Of a DNA stretch of 64,000 nt, positions 17,864 to 26,970 are shown piece by piece. Under the pieces are notes generated by a model that had not been told where the DNA came from, made no database searches, and saw nothing but the letters and a program-made list of their open reading frames with translations. The translations under genes and the position numbers were made by a program. The DNA is from Phycisphaerae bacterium. Lineage in GTDB: Bacteria; Planctomycetota; Phycisphaerae; UBA1845. The stretch spans positions 1 through 64,000 of the forward strand of contig JAJDDQ010000085.1 of assembly GCA_029260215.1 (NCBI GenBank). The letters are read 5' to 3'. Numbering within the stretch: position 1 is the stretch's first letter; each line of letters begins with the position of its first letter.

Positions 17864-19560
17864 TTCATCGCACTTTCATACATCTCGATCAGCTTCGGTT
17901 GCGGATTGTTTTTGAACGGGTTGTAGAGCGGATCGCCCAGCAAACTCAATCGCCACGAATTGCACGGCTTGCAGCGGTAAAACGCCTCGACCAGCGTGTA
18001 TCGGCCTGACAAGACGCTGCCGAAGAATCGCGTCGGCGAGGGAAAACCTTCGAGGTACGGCTCGGCCACCGCACCGAACGTCGCACACACGCCGTCCTTG
18101 AGCAACTCCTTGCACCAGTAGGGATCGCTCGGGTCGCGAAGCTTCACCAGTTCAAAACTCGCAAGGTGAGCAGCCACCGCACCTGGCACGAAGTCGAAGG
18201 CGTCCACGTATTGCCCAAGACTGTACCAACCACAGTAAATCGCCACGTTCGGGCAATCGCCCGGCTGAAACAGTGACTCGCGACGGTCCAGCACGACCGG
18301 CAGATCGGTGAAACGCTGTACCATCTCCGCGAATTGAATCAGATCCTTATCGCCTTTGAGGTATCCGTCGTTCGCAGTCAGCCCGCGTGCGTCCACATAG
18401 ACCGTGCCTTTCAAACCCACACGTTCCGTGGCGATCGCATCGTCAATCATCCGCCGAACGATCTTCGGCGTAGGCCCGTCGATGCGACCGACCATCAGTG
18501 TCCTGCTCTGCGATTCGGACGGCTCACGAACCACGGTCGGATTCAGCGTATTGGGCTGCCAGCGGGTCAGTGGGTACCCGTCCCAGAGCGCAAGAGACAA
18601 CTCACTGTCAAATGATGATTCCGTATCCCGCCCCTGGTACGCGTCGATGCACAGGAACAAACGCTTCGCCAGACCGAAAAGCCCGAACATTTCGCGCACG
18701 CGCGGCAGGCGATCCTTGAACACATCCACCGACGAGCGTGGGCCTGTCGAAGCATCAAGCTCGACCGCCTCCGCGGAAATTCGACGGCTGACTTTTTGCA
18801 ATCGTTCGAACGCTTCGGGGGCAATGCTCGCGCGGTCCTGCATGGCGTGCTGCAAGAGTCCCAGTTTCCCTTCCGCCCGGCCGACGAACTGAAGCACGCG
18901 CTCAGCACCCGCTCGGTCGATCTCGCCCTTGGCGTCGCGCAGGCTCTGGGCGTGCAGTTGTTGCGCTGCACGATAGCGCGTGTACAACCGTCGCATCTCG
19001 TCCTGCGAGACCTCGCGCGTGCCACCGTCCGGGGCGTATGGCGACCGTGGCTCCAGGGCAATCGACACAGCCGATCGCTGAATCTCATCGACGAGGCGCT
19101 CCAGCCGATCGACCGTTCGCGACAATTCAGCCTTGACTGAACGCAGATGGGCGGCTGCCGTCTGATCGAATACCGGAGCGTTGACCTTCAGCGGCACGCC
19201 GTGACAGGTCACGACACACCGAATCCGCGACCCGAATTTGTTCCCCTTGAGAAATCTGCGCAGCCCCGGAACGACGTCTTTTTCGTAGCGACTTCGCGCC
19301 AGTGTTTCACCCAGCGGCAACGCGATACCGAAAATCTGATCGCCGGGCACGGAGCGCTTGGCTGCGTAGTAGCGGGCGATGTCTTCCGATCCGGTGTAGG
19401 CGGGATTGAACAATATGACACACTCGTCCGGACGAAGCTCCGCCCGCACAGCCTGTGTCATCGCAAACACAACCGCCCAAACGAAGACCACTCGCCGACA
19501 CAAGCGCCCGACACGCGCGATGTGGCAATAGCCTTGTGATCGCGTACCGGCACGCATCAT
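17860..19560 (-). CDS. TIGR03790 family exported protein
   Basis: About 566 residues. After a basic N-terminus there is a signal peptide (RRVVFVWAVVFAMTQAVRA). LRPDECVILFNPAYTGSEDIARYYAAKRSVPGDQIFGI matches the start of TIGR03790. The family core includes RCVVTCHGVPLKV, a helical insert (about 145-260), LTRWQPNTLNP, GTVYVDARGL and YCGWYSLGQY, and it ends NSWRLSLLGDPLYNPF. An extended reading to 19710 runs through repeat R1 copy B, so I place the start at the ATG pair 19560/19557, although no strong RBS is visible. The terminal GDP motif resembles gingipain/caspase-like proteins, but catalysis is unproven. Compared with the 5.6 kb paralogue it lacks Ig domains. Confidence 0.8.
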   Translation of the reverse strand: MMRAGTRSQGYCHIARVGRLCRRVVFVWAVVFAMTQAVRAELRPDECVILFNPAYTGSEDIARYYAAKRSVPGDQIFGIALPLGETLARSRYEKDVVPGLRRFLKGNKFGSRIRCVVTCHGVPLKVNAPVFDQTAAAHLRSVKAELSRTVDRLERLVDEIQRSAVSIALEPRSPYAPDGGTREVSQDEMRRLYTRYRAAQQLHAQSLRDAKGEIDRAGAERVLQFVGRAEGKLGLLQHAMQDRASIAPEAFERLQKVSRRISAEAVELDASTGPRSSVDVFKDRLPRVREMFGLFGLAKRLFLCIDAYQGRDTESSFDSELSLALWDGYPLTRWQPNTLNPTVVREPSESQSRTLMVGRIDGPTPKIVRRMIDDAIATERVGLKGTVYVDARGLTANDGYLKGDKDLIQFAEMVQRFTDLPVVLDRRESLFQPGDCPNVAIYCGWYSLGQYVDAFDFVPGAVAAHLASFELVKLRDPSDPYWCKELLKDGVCATFGAVAEPYLEGFPSPTRFFGSVLSGRYTLVEAFYRCKPCNSWRLSLLGDPLYNPFKNNPQPKLIEMYESAMK

Positions 19561-19566
19561 TTGATG

Positions 19567-19647
19567 GGTGGCACGGTCTGCTGGCGCAGCCGGGAGGCCG
19601 TGGCTGGTGAGGGCTTCCACGGCCTGGCTATGCCAGACCGTGCCACC
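19567..19647. repeat. Dispersed repeat R1, copy B
   Basis: GGTGGCACGGTCTGCTGGC...CCGTGG and CCACGGCCTGGC...CCAGACCGTGCCACC, two hairpins with complementary outer ends. It abuts the start of the TIGR03790 gene and follows the dtd stop, so it fills the 116-base gap between them. Confidence 0.8.
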
Positions 19648-19676
19648 CGACCCACCGGCTAAAAAGTGTCGGCACA

Positions 19677-20126
19677 CTAAAACGCCTTCTTCGAATCGAG
19701 CAGAATACAAATCGGCCCGTCGTTGTTCGAGTGAACTTCCATCATCTCACCGAATCGGCCTCGCGCGACCGTTAGTCCCGCGTCGGTCAGCATGGTGCAA
19801 AACTCTTCGTACAACGGTTCCGCCACCGTCGGCGATGCGGTCTTGTCGAACGACGGTCTCCGACCGCGACGCGCGTCGCCGGCCACAGTGAAAGCACTCA
19901 CCACCAACAACGAACCGCCCACATCCGTGATATCGCGATTCATGGGCTTGGCGTCATCGGGAAACACGCGCAGAAATTTTATTTTCTCGGACAGGAAGCG
20001 GGCGTCGTCGGATGTATCGCCGACCTGCACGCCCAGATAGACGAGAAAACCCCGCCCCGACGAGCCGACAACTTCGCCCTCGACAACGACACTGGCATCA
20101 TGAATACGTTGAACGACTGCGCGCAT
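19677..20126 (-). CDS. dtd: D-aminoacyl-tRNA deacylase
   Basis: 149 residues, the usual Dtd length. MRAVVQRIHDASVVVEGEVVG is the family N-terminus. LLVVSAFTVAGDARRGRRPSFDKTA corresponds to the SQFTLxGDxRKGRRPSF motif, although Gln is replaced by Ala. EVHSNNDGPICILLDS corresponds to the C-terminal NxGPVT cross-subunit motif with an altered sequence (NDGPIC). The enzyme removes D-amino acids from tRNA and so protects translation. The gene begins 2 bases after the WYL regulator stop. Confidence 0.9.
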   Translation of the reverse strand: MRAVVQRIHDASVVVEGEVVGSSGRGFLVYLGVQVGDTSDDARFLSEKIKFLRVFPDDAKPMNRDITDVGGSLLVVSAFTVAGDARRGRRPSFDKTASPTVAEPLYEEFCTMLTDAGLTVARGRFGEMMEVHSNNDGPICILLDSKKAF

Positions 20127-20128
20127 AT

Positions 20129-21124
20129 TCAGGCTCGTGCTGCTGGAATTTTTTGATTCGATTCGTAAAGATGCACCATGTTGCGGGCATGGGACATCAC
20201 CATGTGACGCAGCTCATCCGGTTCCGTCACGATGGCTTGATCGCCGTAACCCAGAATCCACCACGATATTTCGTCGAGTCCGTCCACGTCCACCTCGAAA
20301 ATGAGTACGCCGTCGGACCGCATACGCGTACGTTGCGTCGCATGCCAAAAAACCTCTTCGACATTGCCGCCCACTTTCTTCGAAAAATGGACCTCGACAT
20401 GATGCCGGCGATCGCCCCGAACCATGTTCCACGCGTTACCGAAATAGTCCTCAAGCTTGAAGTCGCGCGGCGCGGTGAAGGTTTCGCTCAATACATCGTA
20501 GCGCACGATGCGTTCCAATTTGAACATGCGCGTTTCGTCGTGTGCCTGCGAATGCCCCACAACGTACCACCCTCGATTCCCGAAAAACACGCGAAAAGGA
20601 TGCAGAATCGTCGTTATCTCGCGCTTCTCGAAAAACGACTCGTAGTGCATTTCGACTTTTTGAGAACCCGCGATGGCCTCCATCATGCGAAACAGAACGT
20701 CCGAAGCGGAATCGATGTCGGAAACCTGAAATCGGCCAAGCTCCACGCCTTCCAGCATCAAACCGCAATGGTTGCGAATGTCCGCAGGCAGAACCGCCTC
20801 GATCTTCATTCCGGCTGTCACCGCCGATTGTGCCGAGGGAATCAGCCGATCGTCCACGAATTTACGCGTCAGAAGCAGCAGCGAAAGCGCCTCCGACAGC
20901 GTCAGTTCCAACGGCTGAAGGTAGTAGGAATGATCCAGACGGTAACACTCCGTCTCGGAATCGAACGAACATCGCACGCCCGCACCGTTCAACACGTTCA
21001 TATCGCGAAAAACCGTACGCCGGCTCACGTTCATTTCATCGGCGAATTCCGCCACACCAAGACGCTTGCCCGTCTGGAGCGCCTGCATGATGCGCATCAA
21101 GCGTTGTGTTCGCGTGAGTTTCAT
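20129..21124 (-). CDS. WYL-domain transcriptional regulator
   Basis: 331 residues. An N-terminal DeoR-like helix-turn-helix (LMRIMQALQTGKRLGVAEFADEMNVSRRTVFRDMNVL) is followed by a WYL domain around residues 150-235, with GNRGWYVVGHSQAHDETRMFKLERI, and a C-terminal WCX-like extension (FEVDVDGLDEISWWILGYGDQA...PDELRHMV). WYL proteins sense ligands, often nucleic acids or nucleotides, and control stress or defence genes. Here it sits at the head of dtd and 36 bases after a membrane protein gene, so it is probably part of that operon. The target is not evident. Confidence 0.87.
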   Translation of the reverse strand: MKLTRTQRLMRIMQALQTGKRLGVAEFADEMNVSRRTVFRDMNVLNGAGVRCSFDSETECYRLDHSYYLQPLELTLSEALSLLLLTRKFVDDRLIPSAQSAVTAGMKIEAVLPADIRNHCGLMLEGVELGRFQVSDIDSASDVLFRMMEAIAGSQKVEMHYESFFEKREITTILHPFRVFFGNRGWYVVGHSQAHDETRMFKLERIVRYDVLSETFTAPRDFKLEDYFGNAWNMVRGDRRHHVEVHFSKKVGGNVEEVFWHATQRTRMRSDGVLIFEVDVDGLDEISWWILGYGDQAIVTEPDELRHMVMSHARNMVHLYESNQKIPAARA

Positions 21125-21160
21125 GTTTCCGGACGCAGCCCTCCAAAACCAAGCACCGCG

Positions 21161-22186
21161 CTACCCGAGTGTGACGCGATGCACAGAGGATGAAAACGGC
21201 TCCGCACGCACCACGATGAACGCAACGCCAGCCAACCCCACTATAGCCGCCAGAATGCGAAAACTCGACCGCCCCGATTTTCTCGCAGCCCACAGGCACG
21301 TCATCAGCAGAAAAAGGCAGCCGCCCATTCCCGCGACCATCCGCCCGAGTGAATCGTCCGCCACGCTCACGTTGCGCATTCTGGGCCAAACCGCCATCGC
21401 GACAGCGTTGGCTGCACCGAGAAAACAACCCAAAAGAGCGAACGTATCACTGAACAGCGCGATCCGCCCCGCCGCAGTCCAGGCAACGCCGTCGTTCAAT
21501 TGCTGCCGCCACACCCGGCCCACCCAAATCCAAAACGCCGTCATCACCGCGAACGCAACCACGAGCGAGTTCATCAGGACCGGACAACGAGACTGAACAC
21601 TGTCTCCGGACATCGGCCAAACCGCGACGATCGCACAGGCAGCGCTCAATGTCAGCAGCCCCATCGCAATCTCGGCGATGTTCACACTCCACCGCCGCCC
21701 CACCAGACAAAACGTCGCAATCGCCGCCACCAAAGACGAAACCGAAAGAATCCCCGCCCGCAAGCCCGATCCCACCGATGTCGTCACCACGCACATCGCC
21801 AGCTCGAAACAAACCAACAGCAAAAGCAGAATCGCCACCGCACCGGCTGACTTCCTGAACCCAGGCCAATCCTTGTATTCAGACAAAAGCCGCGCCGGAT
21901 TCGCACGAACAGCCCGCCAAGCAGCCCGCCGAAGCGACAACCATTCAACGTATACGTAAATGCACAACAGAGATGCAAGCCAAACCGTCAGCGAGAGCGC
22001 CCGCGCCGCGAAGGGGCCATGCACGTCCGAATCGTCGCCGGTCGGCTGAGCGAATGCTTTCCAAACCCCTCCCCACACCAGCGCCCAAAACGCCAGCGTC
22101 GTCGACCGCTCATCGCCGGCCACCCTGTGCCAGACGAAGGCACCGGCGATAATCGCGGCGATAACGATATTGTCCGTTTGGATCAT
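21161..22186 (-). CDS. Hypothetical multipass membrane protein
   Basis: About 341 residues with eight or more hydrophobic segments (AIIAGAFVWHRVAG, LTVWLASLLCIYVYVEWLSL, AVAILLLLLVCFELAMCVV, ILSVSSLVAAIATFCLVG and others). I recognise no family. No catalytic motif is visible. The start at 22186 (MIQTDN) is preferred over a frame open to 22396, because the extension runs 165 bases into the isomerase gene and is low-complexity. The spacing to the genes on both sides (44 and 36 bases) suggests an operon with the isomerase-like protein and the WYL regulator. Confidence 0.65.
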   Translation of the reverse strand: MIQTDNIVIAAIIAGAFVWHRVAGDERSTTLAFWALVWGGVWKAFAQPTGDDSDVHGPFAARALSLTVWLASLLCIYVYVEWLSLRRAAWRAVRANPARLLSEYKDWPGFRKSAGAVAILLLLLVCFELAMCVVTTSVGSGLRAGILSVSSLVAAIATFCLVGRRWSVNIAEIAMGLLTLSAACAIVAVWPMSGDSVQSRCPVLMNSLVVAFAVMTAFWIWVGRVWRQQLNDGVAWTAAGRIALFSDTFALLGCFLGAANAVAMAVWPRMRNVSVADDSLGRMVAGMGGCLFLLMTCLWAARKSGRSSFRILAAIVGLAGVAFIVVRAEPFSSSVHRVTLG

Positions 22187-22230
22187 GTGGAATTTTTCGG
22201 AGCCGAGACCAACAACCGCTGATTCACGGG

Positions 22231-23139
22231 TCAGTTCGGACGCGCCGGGGCCGTCGCAAGGGCGGCGCGATACTTCGGGGCGTTTTTGTCGTTCTTGTAG
22301 GCGGAGAGAATCACCTGCTTTTCGTCGATACGCTCCCGCAGGAACGTCGCCACGCCCGGCAGGACCGAGTCGGCCAACGGCAGCGACGAATCCCACAGCT
22401 TAGGCCATTCGAACACGAGGTAGTCGTCGTAGCACACGCCCTTGAGCAATTCGATGGACCGAGCGATCTCAACATCACCCTCACCGGGAACGACATACCC
22501 ACCGCTCATGTAGCCCTGATCGTCAAACACGCCGTCGCAAACGTGGAACAGGCCGATCTTCATGCCCAGCCTCGGGATGGAAGTCGTCGGACGCTCAAGA
22601 CCCGTGCGCGCCGTACACGGATTCCAGCAAACCCGCACAGCCGGATGGGCTGCACTGTCGCAAACGAACCACATGTCCCCGCTGCCCGCGAAATCGTTGC
22701 TGTTCTCGACGAGAATCGTGACCTTGTGCTCCGCCGCGAACGGCGCGATCTTCGTCAACTCGCCCGCGATACGCGAAAGCGTGTTCTGCCGGGCTTCGCC
22801 GCCCTGCACATCGCCCATGAACATGCGCACGAACGGGCAGCCCAGACGCTCAGCCGTCTCGATGTACTCGCACAATTCCTCATGGGCCTGCGCGAGCTTC
22901 CTGCGATCGCGCGATGCGAACGAGCAACTGCTCGCCAAACAAACCAGCTCCACGCCCGCCGCGTTCAGCATCTGACGGGTGGCACCGGGGTTGCCGGACA
23001 GCTCCGGCACGCGCGTCAGCGTCAACTCGCCACGCAATCCGCGCAGCTCGATCCCGTCGAACCCGTATTCAGAAGCCTTGGCTACGATCGTTGAAAGATC
23101 CCAGCCGGGGCAAACCAGTGAACTAAAGCCTATCTTCAT
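22231..23139 (-). CDS. Sugar phosphate isomerase/epimerase-like TIM barrel
   Basis: 302 residues. MKIGFSSLVCPGWDLSTIVAKASEYGFDGIELRGL is the start of an AP endonuclease 2/xylose isomerase-like barrel. LVCLASSCSF, FVRMFMGD, ILVENSNDFAGS, VRVCWNPCTAR, IGLFHVCDGV and DDYLVFEWPKLWD mark the later strands, with the metal-binding Glu/Asp/His positions. The reaction is not known. Many relatives act on inositol or unusual sugars. It is divergent from the DegT aminotransferase gene, with 163 bases between starts. Confidence 0.82.
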   Translation of the reverse strand: MKIGFSSLVCPGWDLSTIVAKASEYGFDGIELRGLRGELTLTRVPELSGNPGATRQMLNAAGVELVCLASSCSFASRDRRKLAQAHEELCEYIETAERLGCPFVRMFMGDVQGGEARQNTLSRIAGELTKIAPFAAEHKVTILVENSNDFAGSGDMWFVCDSAAHPAVRVCWNPCTARTGLERPTTSIPRLGMKIGLFHVCDGVFDDQGYMSGGYVVPGEGDVEIARSIELLKGVCYDDYLVFEWPKLWDSSLPLADSVLPGVATFLRERIDEKQVILSAYKNDKNAPKYRAALATAPARPN

Positions 23140-23302
23140 AATGAATGAACCCGTCGGAGGCGTTGCTTGTATATCGGAACATCAGAAGCGGAAATCGTAC
23201 CAAGCCCCAACAAATCGTCAACGAACCGCCCCATCCCTTGACCCGCACAGAGGCTACGATACCGTCGGACGCGCGAAATCACCCGCGAAAAGGAACAACA
23301 CC

Positions 23303-24406
23303 ATGATCGCCGTCCCGCTCGTAGACCTCAAAGCCACGTTTCACCCCATCAAACGCGAAGTGATGCGGGCATTTGAAGAAATCTTCGACAACATGCAGCT
23401 TTTTCAGGGGCCGAATCTGCGCGCTCTTGAGGAGGAATTCACCTCCTACTGCCGCGCGACCCAAGGCCTCACCTGCTCAAACGGGACCGACGCGCTGACC
23501 CTCGCCCTCCGAGCGTTCGACTTCCCGCCGGGCTTCGAGGCGATCATCCCCTCGCATACGTTCTTCGCCACCGTCGAATCGGTCGTCCACGCGGGCGGCG
23601 TGCCCGTCATGGTCGATATCGACCCCAAAACCTACTGCATGGACCCCGAGCGCATCCCGCCCGCTCTGACCGATAAGACCAAAGTCATCGTCCCCGTCCA
23701 CATCTATGGCCACCCCGCTGACATGGACGCCATCCACCGTGTCGCTGGTGCCCGCGGGCTTACCGTCATCGAGGACGCGGCACAGGCCCACGGCACGAAA
23801 TATAAGGGTCAACCCGCCGGCAGCCTCGCGGACGCCTCATCATTCAGCTTTTATTTCACAAAAAATCTTGGCGCGTTTGGTGAAGCTGGCTTCTGCACAG
23901 CCAAGAGCGAAGCCGTTTTCGAGAGGATGCAGCTCCTGCGACACCACGGGCATGCGAGCAAATTCGAGCACGTGCTCGCCGGGTTCAACCTGCGCATGGA
24001 CGAGATTCAAGCGGCTGTCCTGCGTGCCAAGCTGCCGTCGCTGGACGCCAACAACGCCCGCCGGCGCGAAATCGCACAGCAATACAACGACGCCTTCGCC
24101 GATCTCGATATCGTCACGCCCCACACCGCAGACTACGCCCTGCCGAACTTCCACTGCTACGTGATGCAAACCGGCGGCCGAGACGATCTCGTCCGACACC
24201 TCGCCGAGTGCAAAGTCGGAACCGGCATCCACTACAAGACGCCGTCCCACCTTCAGCCAGCCGTCAGAACCTTCCCCCACCGGGCTATGCCCATGCCCGT
24301 AACCGAATCCGTCTGCTCCCGCTGCATAACGCTGCCCTGCTACCCCGAAATGTCCGAAACGCAAACCGCCCACGTCATCGACTCGGTGAAGTCGTTTTAT
24401 GGTTGA
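23303..24406 (+). CDS. DegT/DnrJ/EryC1/StrS family aminotransferase
   Basis: 367 residues. VPLVDLKATFHPIKREVMRAFEEI, then GPNLRALEEEFTSYC, CSNGTDALTLALRA, PSHTFFATVESVVHAGGVPVMVDID and VIEDAAQAHGTKYKG are the classical motifs of sugar aminotransferases. The PLP Lys is in SFSFYFTKNLGAFGEAG. The enzyme most likely aminates a nucleotide-linked keto sugar for surface glycans. AAGGA stands 8 bases before the ATG. A long frame upstream to 22979 overlaps the isomerase gene and is not coding. Confidence 0.9.
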   Translation: MIAVPLVDLKATFHPIKREVMRAFEEIFDNMQLFQGPNLRALEEEFTSYCRATQGLTCSNGTDALTLALRAFDFPPGFEAIIPSHTFFATVESVVHAGGVPVMVDIDPKTYCMDPERIPPALTDKTKVIVPVHIYGHPADMDAIHRVAGARGLTVIEDAAQAHGTKYKGQPAGSLADASSFSFYFTKNLGAFGEAGFCTAKSEAVFERMQLLRHHGHASKFEHVLAGFNLRMDEIQAAVLRAKLPSLDANNARRREIAQQYNDAFADLDIVTPHTADYALPNFHCYVMQTGGRDDLVRHLAECKVGTGIHYKTPSHLQPAVRTFPHRAMPMPVTESVCSRCITLPCYPEMSETQTAHVIDSVKSFYG

Positions 24407-24875
24407 CGCTCTGAAAAAGGGGTCGGGAGTACTCAAGCACGTACAAATGGCACAGGCAAACGTGATGACTGTAACGCAGAAACTTGAGAAGGCTGTTTGC
24501 CGCTGCTTCTCAGTATCCATTTATGCGAATGGGCGCGACGACTACTATGGGTTCACTGTTTCGAGTTTCGATTCAATGCTATCGAGCCTGGAACTTGTCG
24601 TAAGGTTCAAGAGTGGCGAACGCTACTGCTGTGCGGAAGCCGGATGCCACCTTGGATTTTGGGACGAATGCTGGTGGCAGCGCTTCCGTAATGCCTTGAA
24701 TTGCGAGGGGATCGGTGACCTGTCGCCTCTTACGATTGACCGCGTGACTGTGATTGTCGAGACTGGTGCAATGTTGGGGCTTCGCGATCCAAATGACAGC
24801 AGCGCTCTTTGCCCGGAAACCGAATGGTCCTATGCACTCGGCCCATTTAGCGAAGCCAATCCGGTACGGCTTTGA
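24399..24875 (+). CDS. Hypothetical protein overlapping the aminotransferase gene
   Basis: Up to 158 residues. I do not recognise it. The sequence has balanced composition with folded-looking stretches (SIYANGRDDYYGFTVSSFDSMLSSLELVVRF and CHLGFWDECWWQRF) and six Cys residues. The start at 24399 overlaps the preceding stop (ATGGTTGA), which would allow coupling, but Met17 (24447) or Met23 (24465) are also possible. Base use looks less GC-rich than the neighbours, which may hint at transfer. Not clearly linked to glycan synthesis. Confidence 0.55.
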   Translation: MVDALKKGSGVLKHVQMAQANVMTVTQKLEKAVCRCFSVSIYANGRDDYYGFTVSSFDSMLSSLELVVRFKSGERYCCAEAGCHLGFWDECWWQRFRNALNCEGIGDLSPLTIDRVTVIVETGAMLGLRDPNDSSALCPETEWSYALGPFSEANPVRL

Positions 24876-25057
24876 TGCCAAGCACAGGATTGATACAGGA
24901 CGCTCGGAAACGGTGGGCGCACAATGACGATTGAAACGGGGGACGCAGCTAGTTTTACCCCGCCCAGCAGCAGCCAAGACGACCCTGCACGCGAACTGCC
25001 AAGCTCAGAGAACCCGCGCCGAAAAACGTCCGTGAAAAGACTTGAATTGTCCGCGAC

Positions 25058-25231
25058 CTACGCCAGCGCCAGAAGCTCTTCCACAGCCTCATCGCGGGCT
25101 TCGTCGTCGCAGATTTCCAGGCATTGGCGAACCCAGGTCGACTCGTCACCAGCCTGTCGACGCCGCCGAACGACACCCTCGGGCGTCTCGATCAACTCGA
25201 TTTCCTTGCGATCCACGTTCCAATCCATCAT
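25058..25231 (-). CDS. Small hypothetical protein (57 aa)
   Basis: MMDWNVDRKEIELIETPEGVV, followed by a charged stretch and a helical acidic C-terminus (CLEICDDEARDEAVEELLALA). The ATG at 25231 has an excellent ribosome site, GGGGAGGAA eight bases upstream, which is the main reason to call it real. A longer frame reaches 25297 without such a site. Function unknown; no membrane segment. Confidence 0.6.
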   Translation of the reverse strand: MMDWNVDRKEIELIETPEGVVRRRRQAGDESTWVRQCLEICDDEARDEAVEELLALA

Positions 25232-25426
25232 CGTAAAATTCCTCCCCAACAGACCCAACCAAACCCAAAACAGCCTGCGGCGATGCGGACGCTTCAAGGA
25301 TCGTAGCGCGCACCGGCCAGAGCGTCTTTCGGCAAATCAACATTTTCAAATGAAATTATTTTCCCGGAATCGGGAGAAGCCCGATCCCGCCGGCTCCGAA
25401 GGCACGGCATCGACGATTCGGATCCG

Positions 25427-26701
25427 CTATGCAGCAGGACCAGCACGCCGGCGGCGAAATTCGATCACGCAGGCAACAATGAACGGAATGTACACCGGCA
25501 GCGTCACCCACCGGGGCATCTCCCAAACCCCCGTCATCGCCTCCGCACGAATCGCCTCGAAGTAGAAAACCATGCTCGCACAAAGCACCAGCCAGCACGC
25601 CGTCGGCCTCACCGAAACCGCCAGCACGATCCAGACCAGGTACCAATAATGCACGATCGGCATGAAAAGGATGAACGCACCCAGCACGCCCAGCAGCACG
25701 TCGCATAGCGGCAGCGACTTACGCGCGTACCACAACGACACGGCGGCGATAACGGCTGCACAAAGGATGCGCGCGGTCGCACCGTCGGCCAGCAAACTCG
25801 ACAGCCCATGCCCCAGACTCAGCATCTCCATCTCGCGCGGGAATTTCAAAAGGCTGAATATCAACCCGCCACCCGCACCAAAATACGGAATAACCCCAGC
25901 CACAACCACCGCGACCGCAATCACCGCAGCCGACAATCGCCGGCGAGCCAGCCACGGCAGCAGGAATATCGGAATGATTTTCGTGAGTATCGCCAACCCA
26001 ATGAACACGCCGCACCAGCGATACCGTTTCCGTGCGTCCGCCCACCCCGCCGCAGCCAGCATCGCAACCAAGGCACTGTCCAGATGCCCGTCAATCGCAA
26101 CGGCGGAAATCGTCAGAGGGCAAAGGCCATAGACCATCGCCAAATGCACCGGCTTACCCATCGCCCGCAACCACCCCGCCAGCAGCAAGACAGCCGCCAC
26201 ATCAAACAGCACATAAAATGTCTTGATCGCCCCCAGAGTAGGCCACGCAAGCGCCACCCCCAGAAACTGAATCTGCGCCAGCGGAGGGTAAATCGCGGGA
26301 TAGTCCTTGTGATTGATCTGCTCCCAATTGGCGTCGCGCAGCTCGGAAAGCTCCGGGCTGTCGGGAGCGTACTTGTAGGGGTTGAACCCCGCCGCCTGAA
26401 CCTGCCCTTCCCACAGATACCGGTGCAGATCGTCGCTCGGCGACGATGGAATCAGCACAATGCGAAACAGAATACTGCCGACCAGCCAGAATCCGACACC
26501 GCCCGGCGCGTCGCCCCGCCAGACGACATACACAATCAGCCCGTACCCAATGAACCCGATGAGATATGCGAATTGAAAAAGCGTGACGTTCGTTGAGTAG
26601 TCACGCAGGAAGGCTGCAATCGCGACGAAAATCGCCAAGAGCACCCAACCCACGGCAGCAAGCACAGTCGCACGCATAGATGAATGAGGAGCGGTCATCA
26701 C
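25427..26701 (-). CDS. GT-C fold glycosyltransferase (GT87/DUF2029-like)
   Basis: 424 residues with ten or more hydrophobic segments. Between them lie SSPSDDLHRYLWEGQVQAAGFNPYKYAPDSPEL and INHKDYPAIYPPLAQIQFLGV, the aspartate-rich loop and Tyr-Pro-Pro motif typical of polyprenyl-phosphate-dependent mannosyltransferases of the GT-C class. LTKIIPIFLLPWLARRR and HYWYLVWIVLAVS match later segments. It probably adds a hexose to a lipid or glycan on the outer face of the inner membrane. The gene has the same orientation as the GT2 gene upstream, 269 bases away. Confidence 0.8.
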   Translation of the reverse strand: MMTAPHSSMRATVLAAVGWVLLAIFVAIAAFLRDYSTNVTLFQFAYLIGFIGYGLIVYVVWRGDAPGGVGFWLVGSILFRIVLIPSSPSDDLHRYLWEGQVQAAGFNPYKYAPDSPELSELRDANWEQINHKDYPAIYPPLAQIQFLGVALAWPTLGAIKTFYVLFDVAAVLLLAGWLRAMGKPVHLAMVYGLCPLTISAVAIDGHLDSALVAMLAAAGWADARKRYRWCGVFIGLAILTKIIPIFLLPWLARRRLSAAVIAVAVVVAGVIPYFGAGGGLIFSLLKFPREMEMLSLGHGLSSLLADGATARILCAAVIAAVSLWYARKSLPLCDVLLGVLGAFILFMPIVHYWYLVWIVLAVSVRPTACWLVLCASMVFYFEAIRAEAMTGVWEMPRWVTLPVYIPFIVACVIEFRRRRAGPAA

Positions 26702-26725
26702 TCAATCAGCACCCAACGCCCCCGC

Positions 26726-26753
26726 CCGCTTAGCCGTGTCGCGTGCGACACGA
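26726..26753. repeat. Dispersed hairpin R6, copy 1
   Basis: CGCTTAGCCGTGTCGCGTGCGACACGA; the inverted arms GTGTCGC/GCGACAC form the stem. A near-identical copy is at 42930-42957 (GTGTCAC...GCGACAC). Confidence 0.6.
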
Positions 26754-26859
26754 ACCAAGTCATCACACCCAAGAAGCAATGTTTCGCAAAAATGCGACCA
26801 TTGCAAATCACAACAGCAATACGAGCATCCCCAACACACTGTCACGACTCAACTGAAGG

Positions 26860-26946
26860 ATTGGGTGCCCCACTGCTTTAGCCGTGGGGAAGTCGAATCC
26901 AGGAATCTTTCGACTTTCCCACCTCTGAAGAGGTGGGGCACCCAAT
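26860..26946. repeat. MITE-like element R4 with 14-bp perfect terminal inverted repeats
   Basis: 87 bp bounded by ATTGGGTGCCCCAC (26860-26873) and its perfect reverse complement (26933-26946). An inner pair AAGTCGAA/TTCGACTT makes the whole unit palindromic. The left end matches the GGGTGCCCCATCGCTTCAGC element at 42997 and 46290. With R6, it is all I see in the 26702-26970 gap. Confidence 0.7.
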
Positions 26947-26970
26947 CGTTGTTTCAGGCTTGACAAAGCC

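Noticed and set aside
19561-19710. N-terminal extension of the second TIGR03790 protein
   Set aside because: The extra 50 codons run through repeat R1 copy B and lie before the signal peptide, so they are not likely translated.
24924-25565. A 213-codon plus-strand frame
   Set aside because: Ser/Arg-rich shadow composition; the opposite strand has a short gene with an excellent ribosome site (25058-25231).
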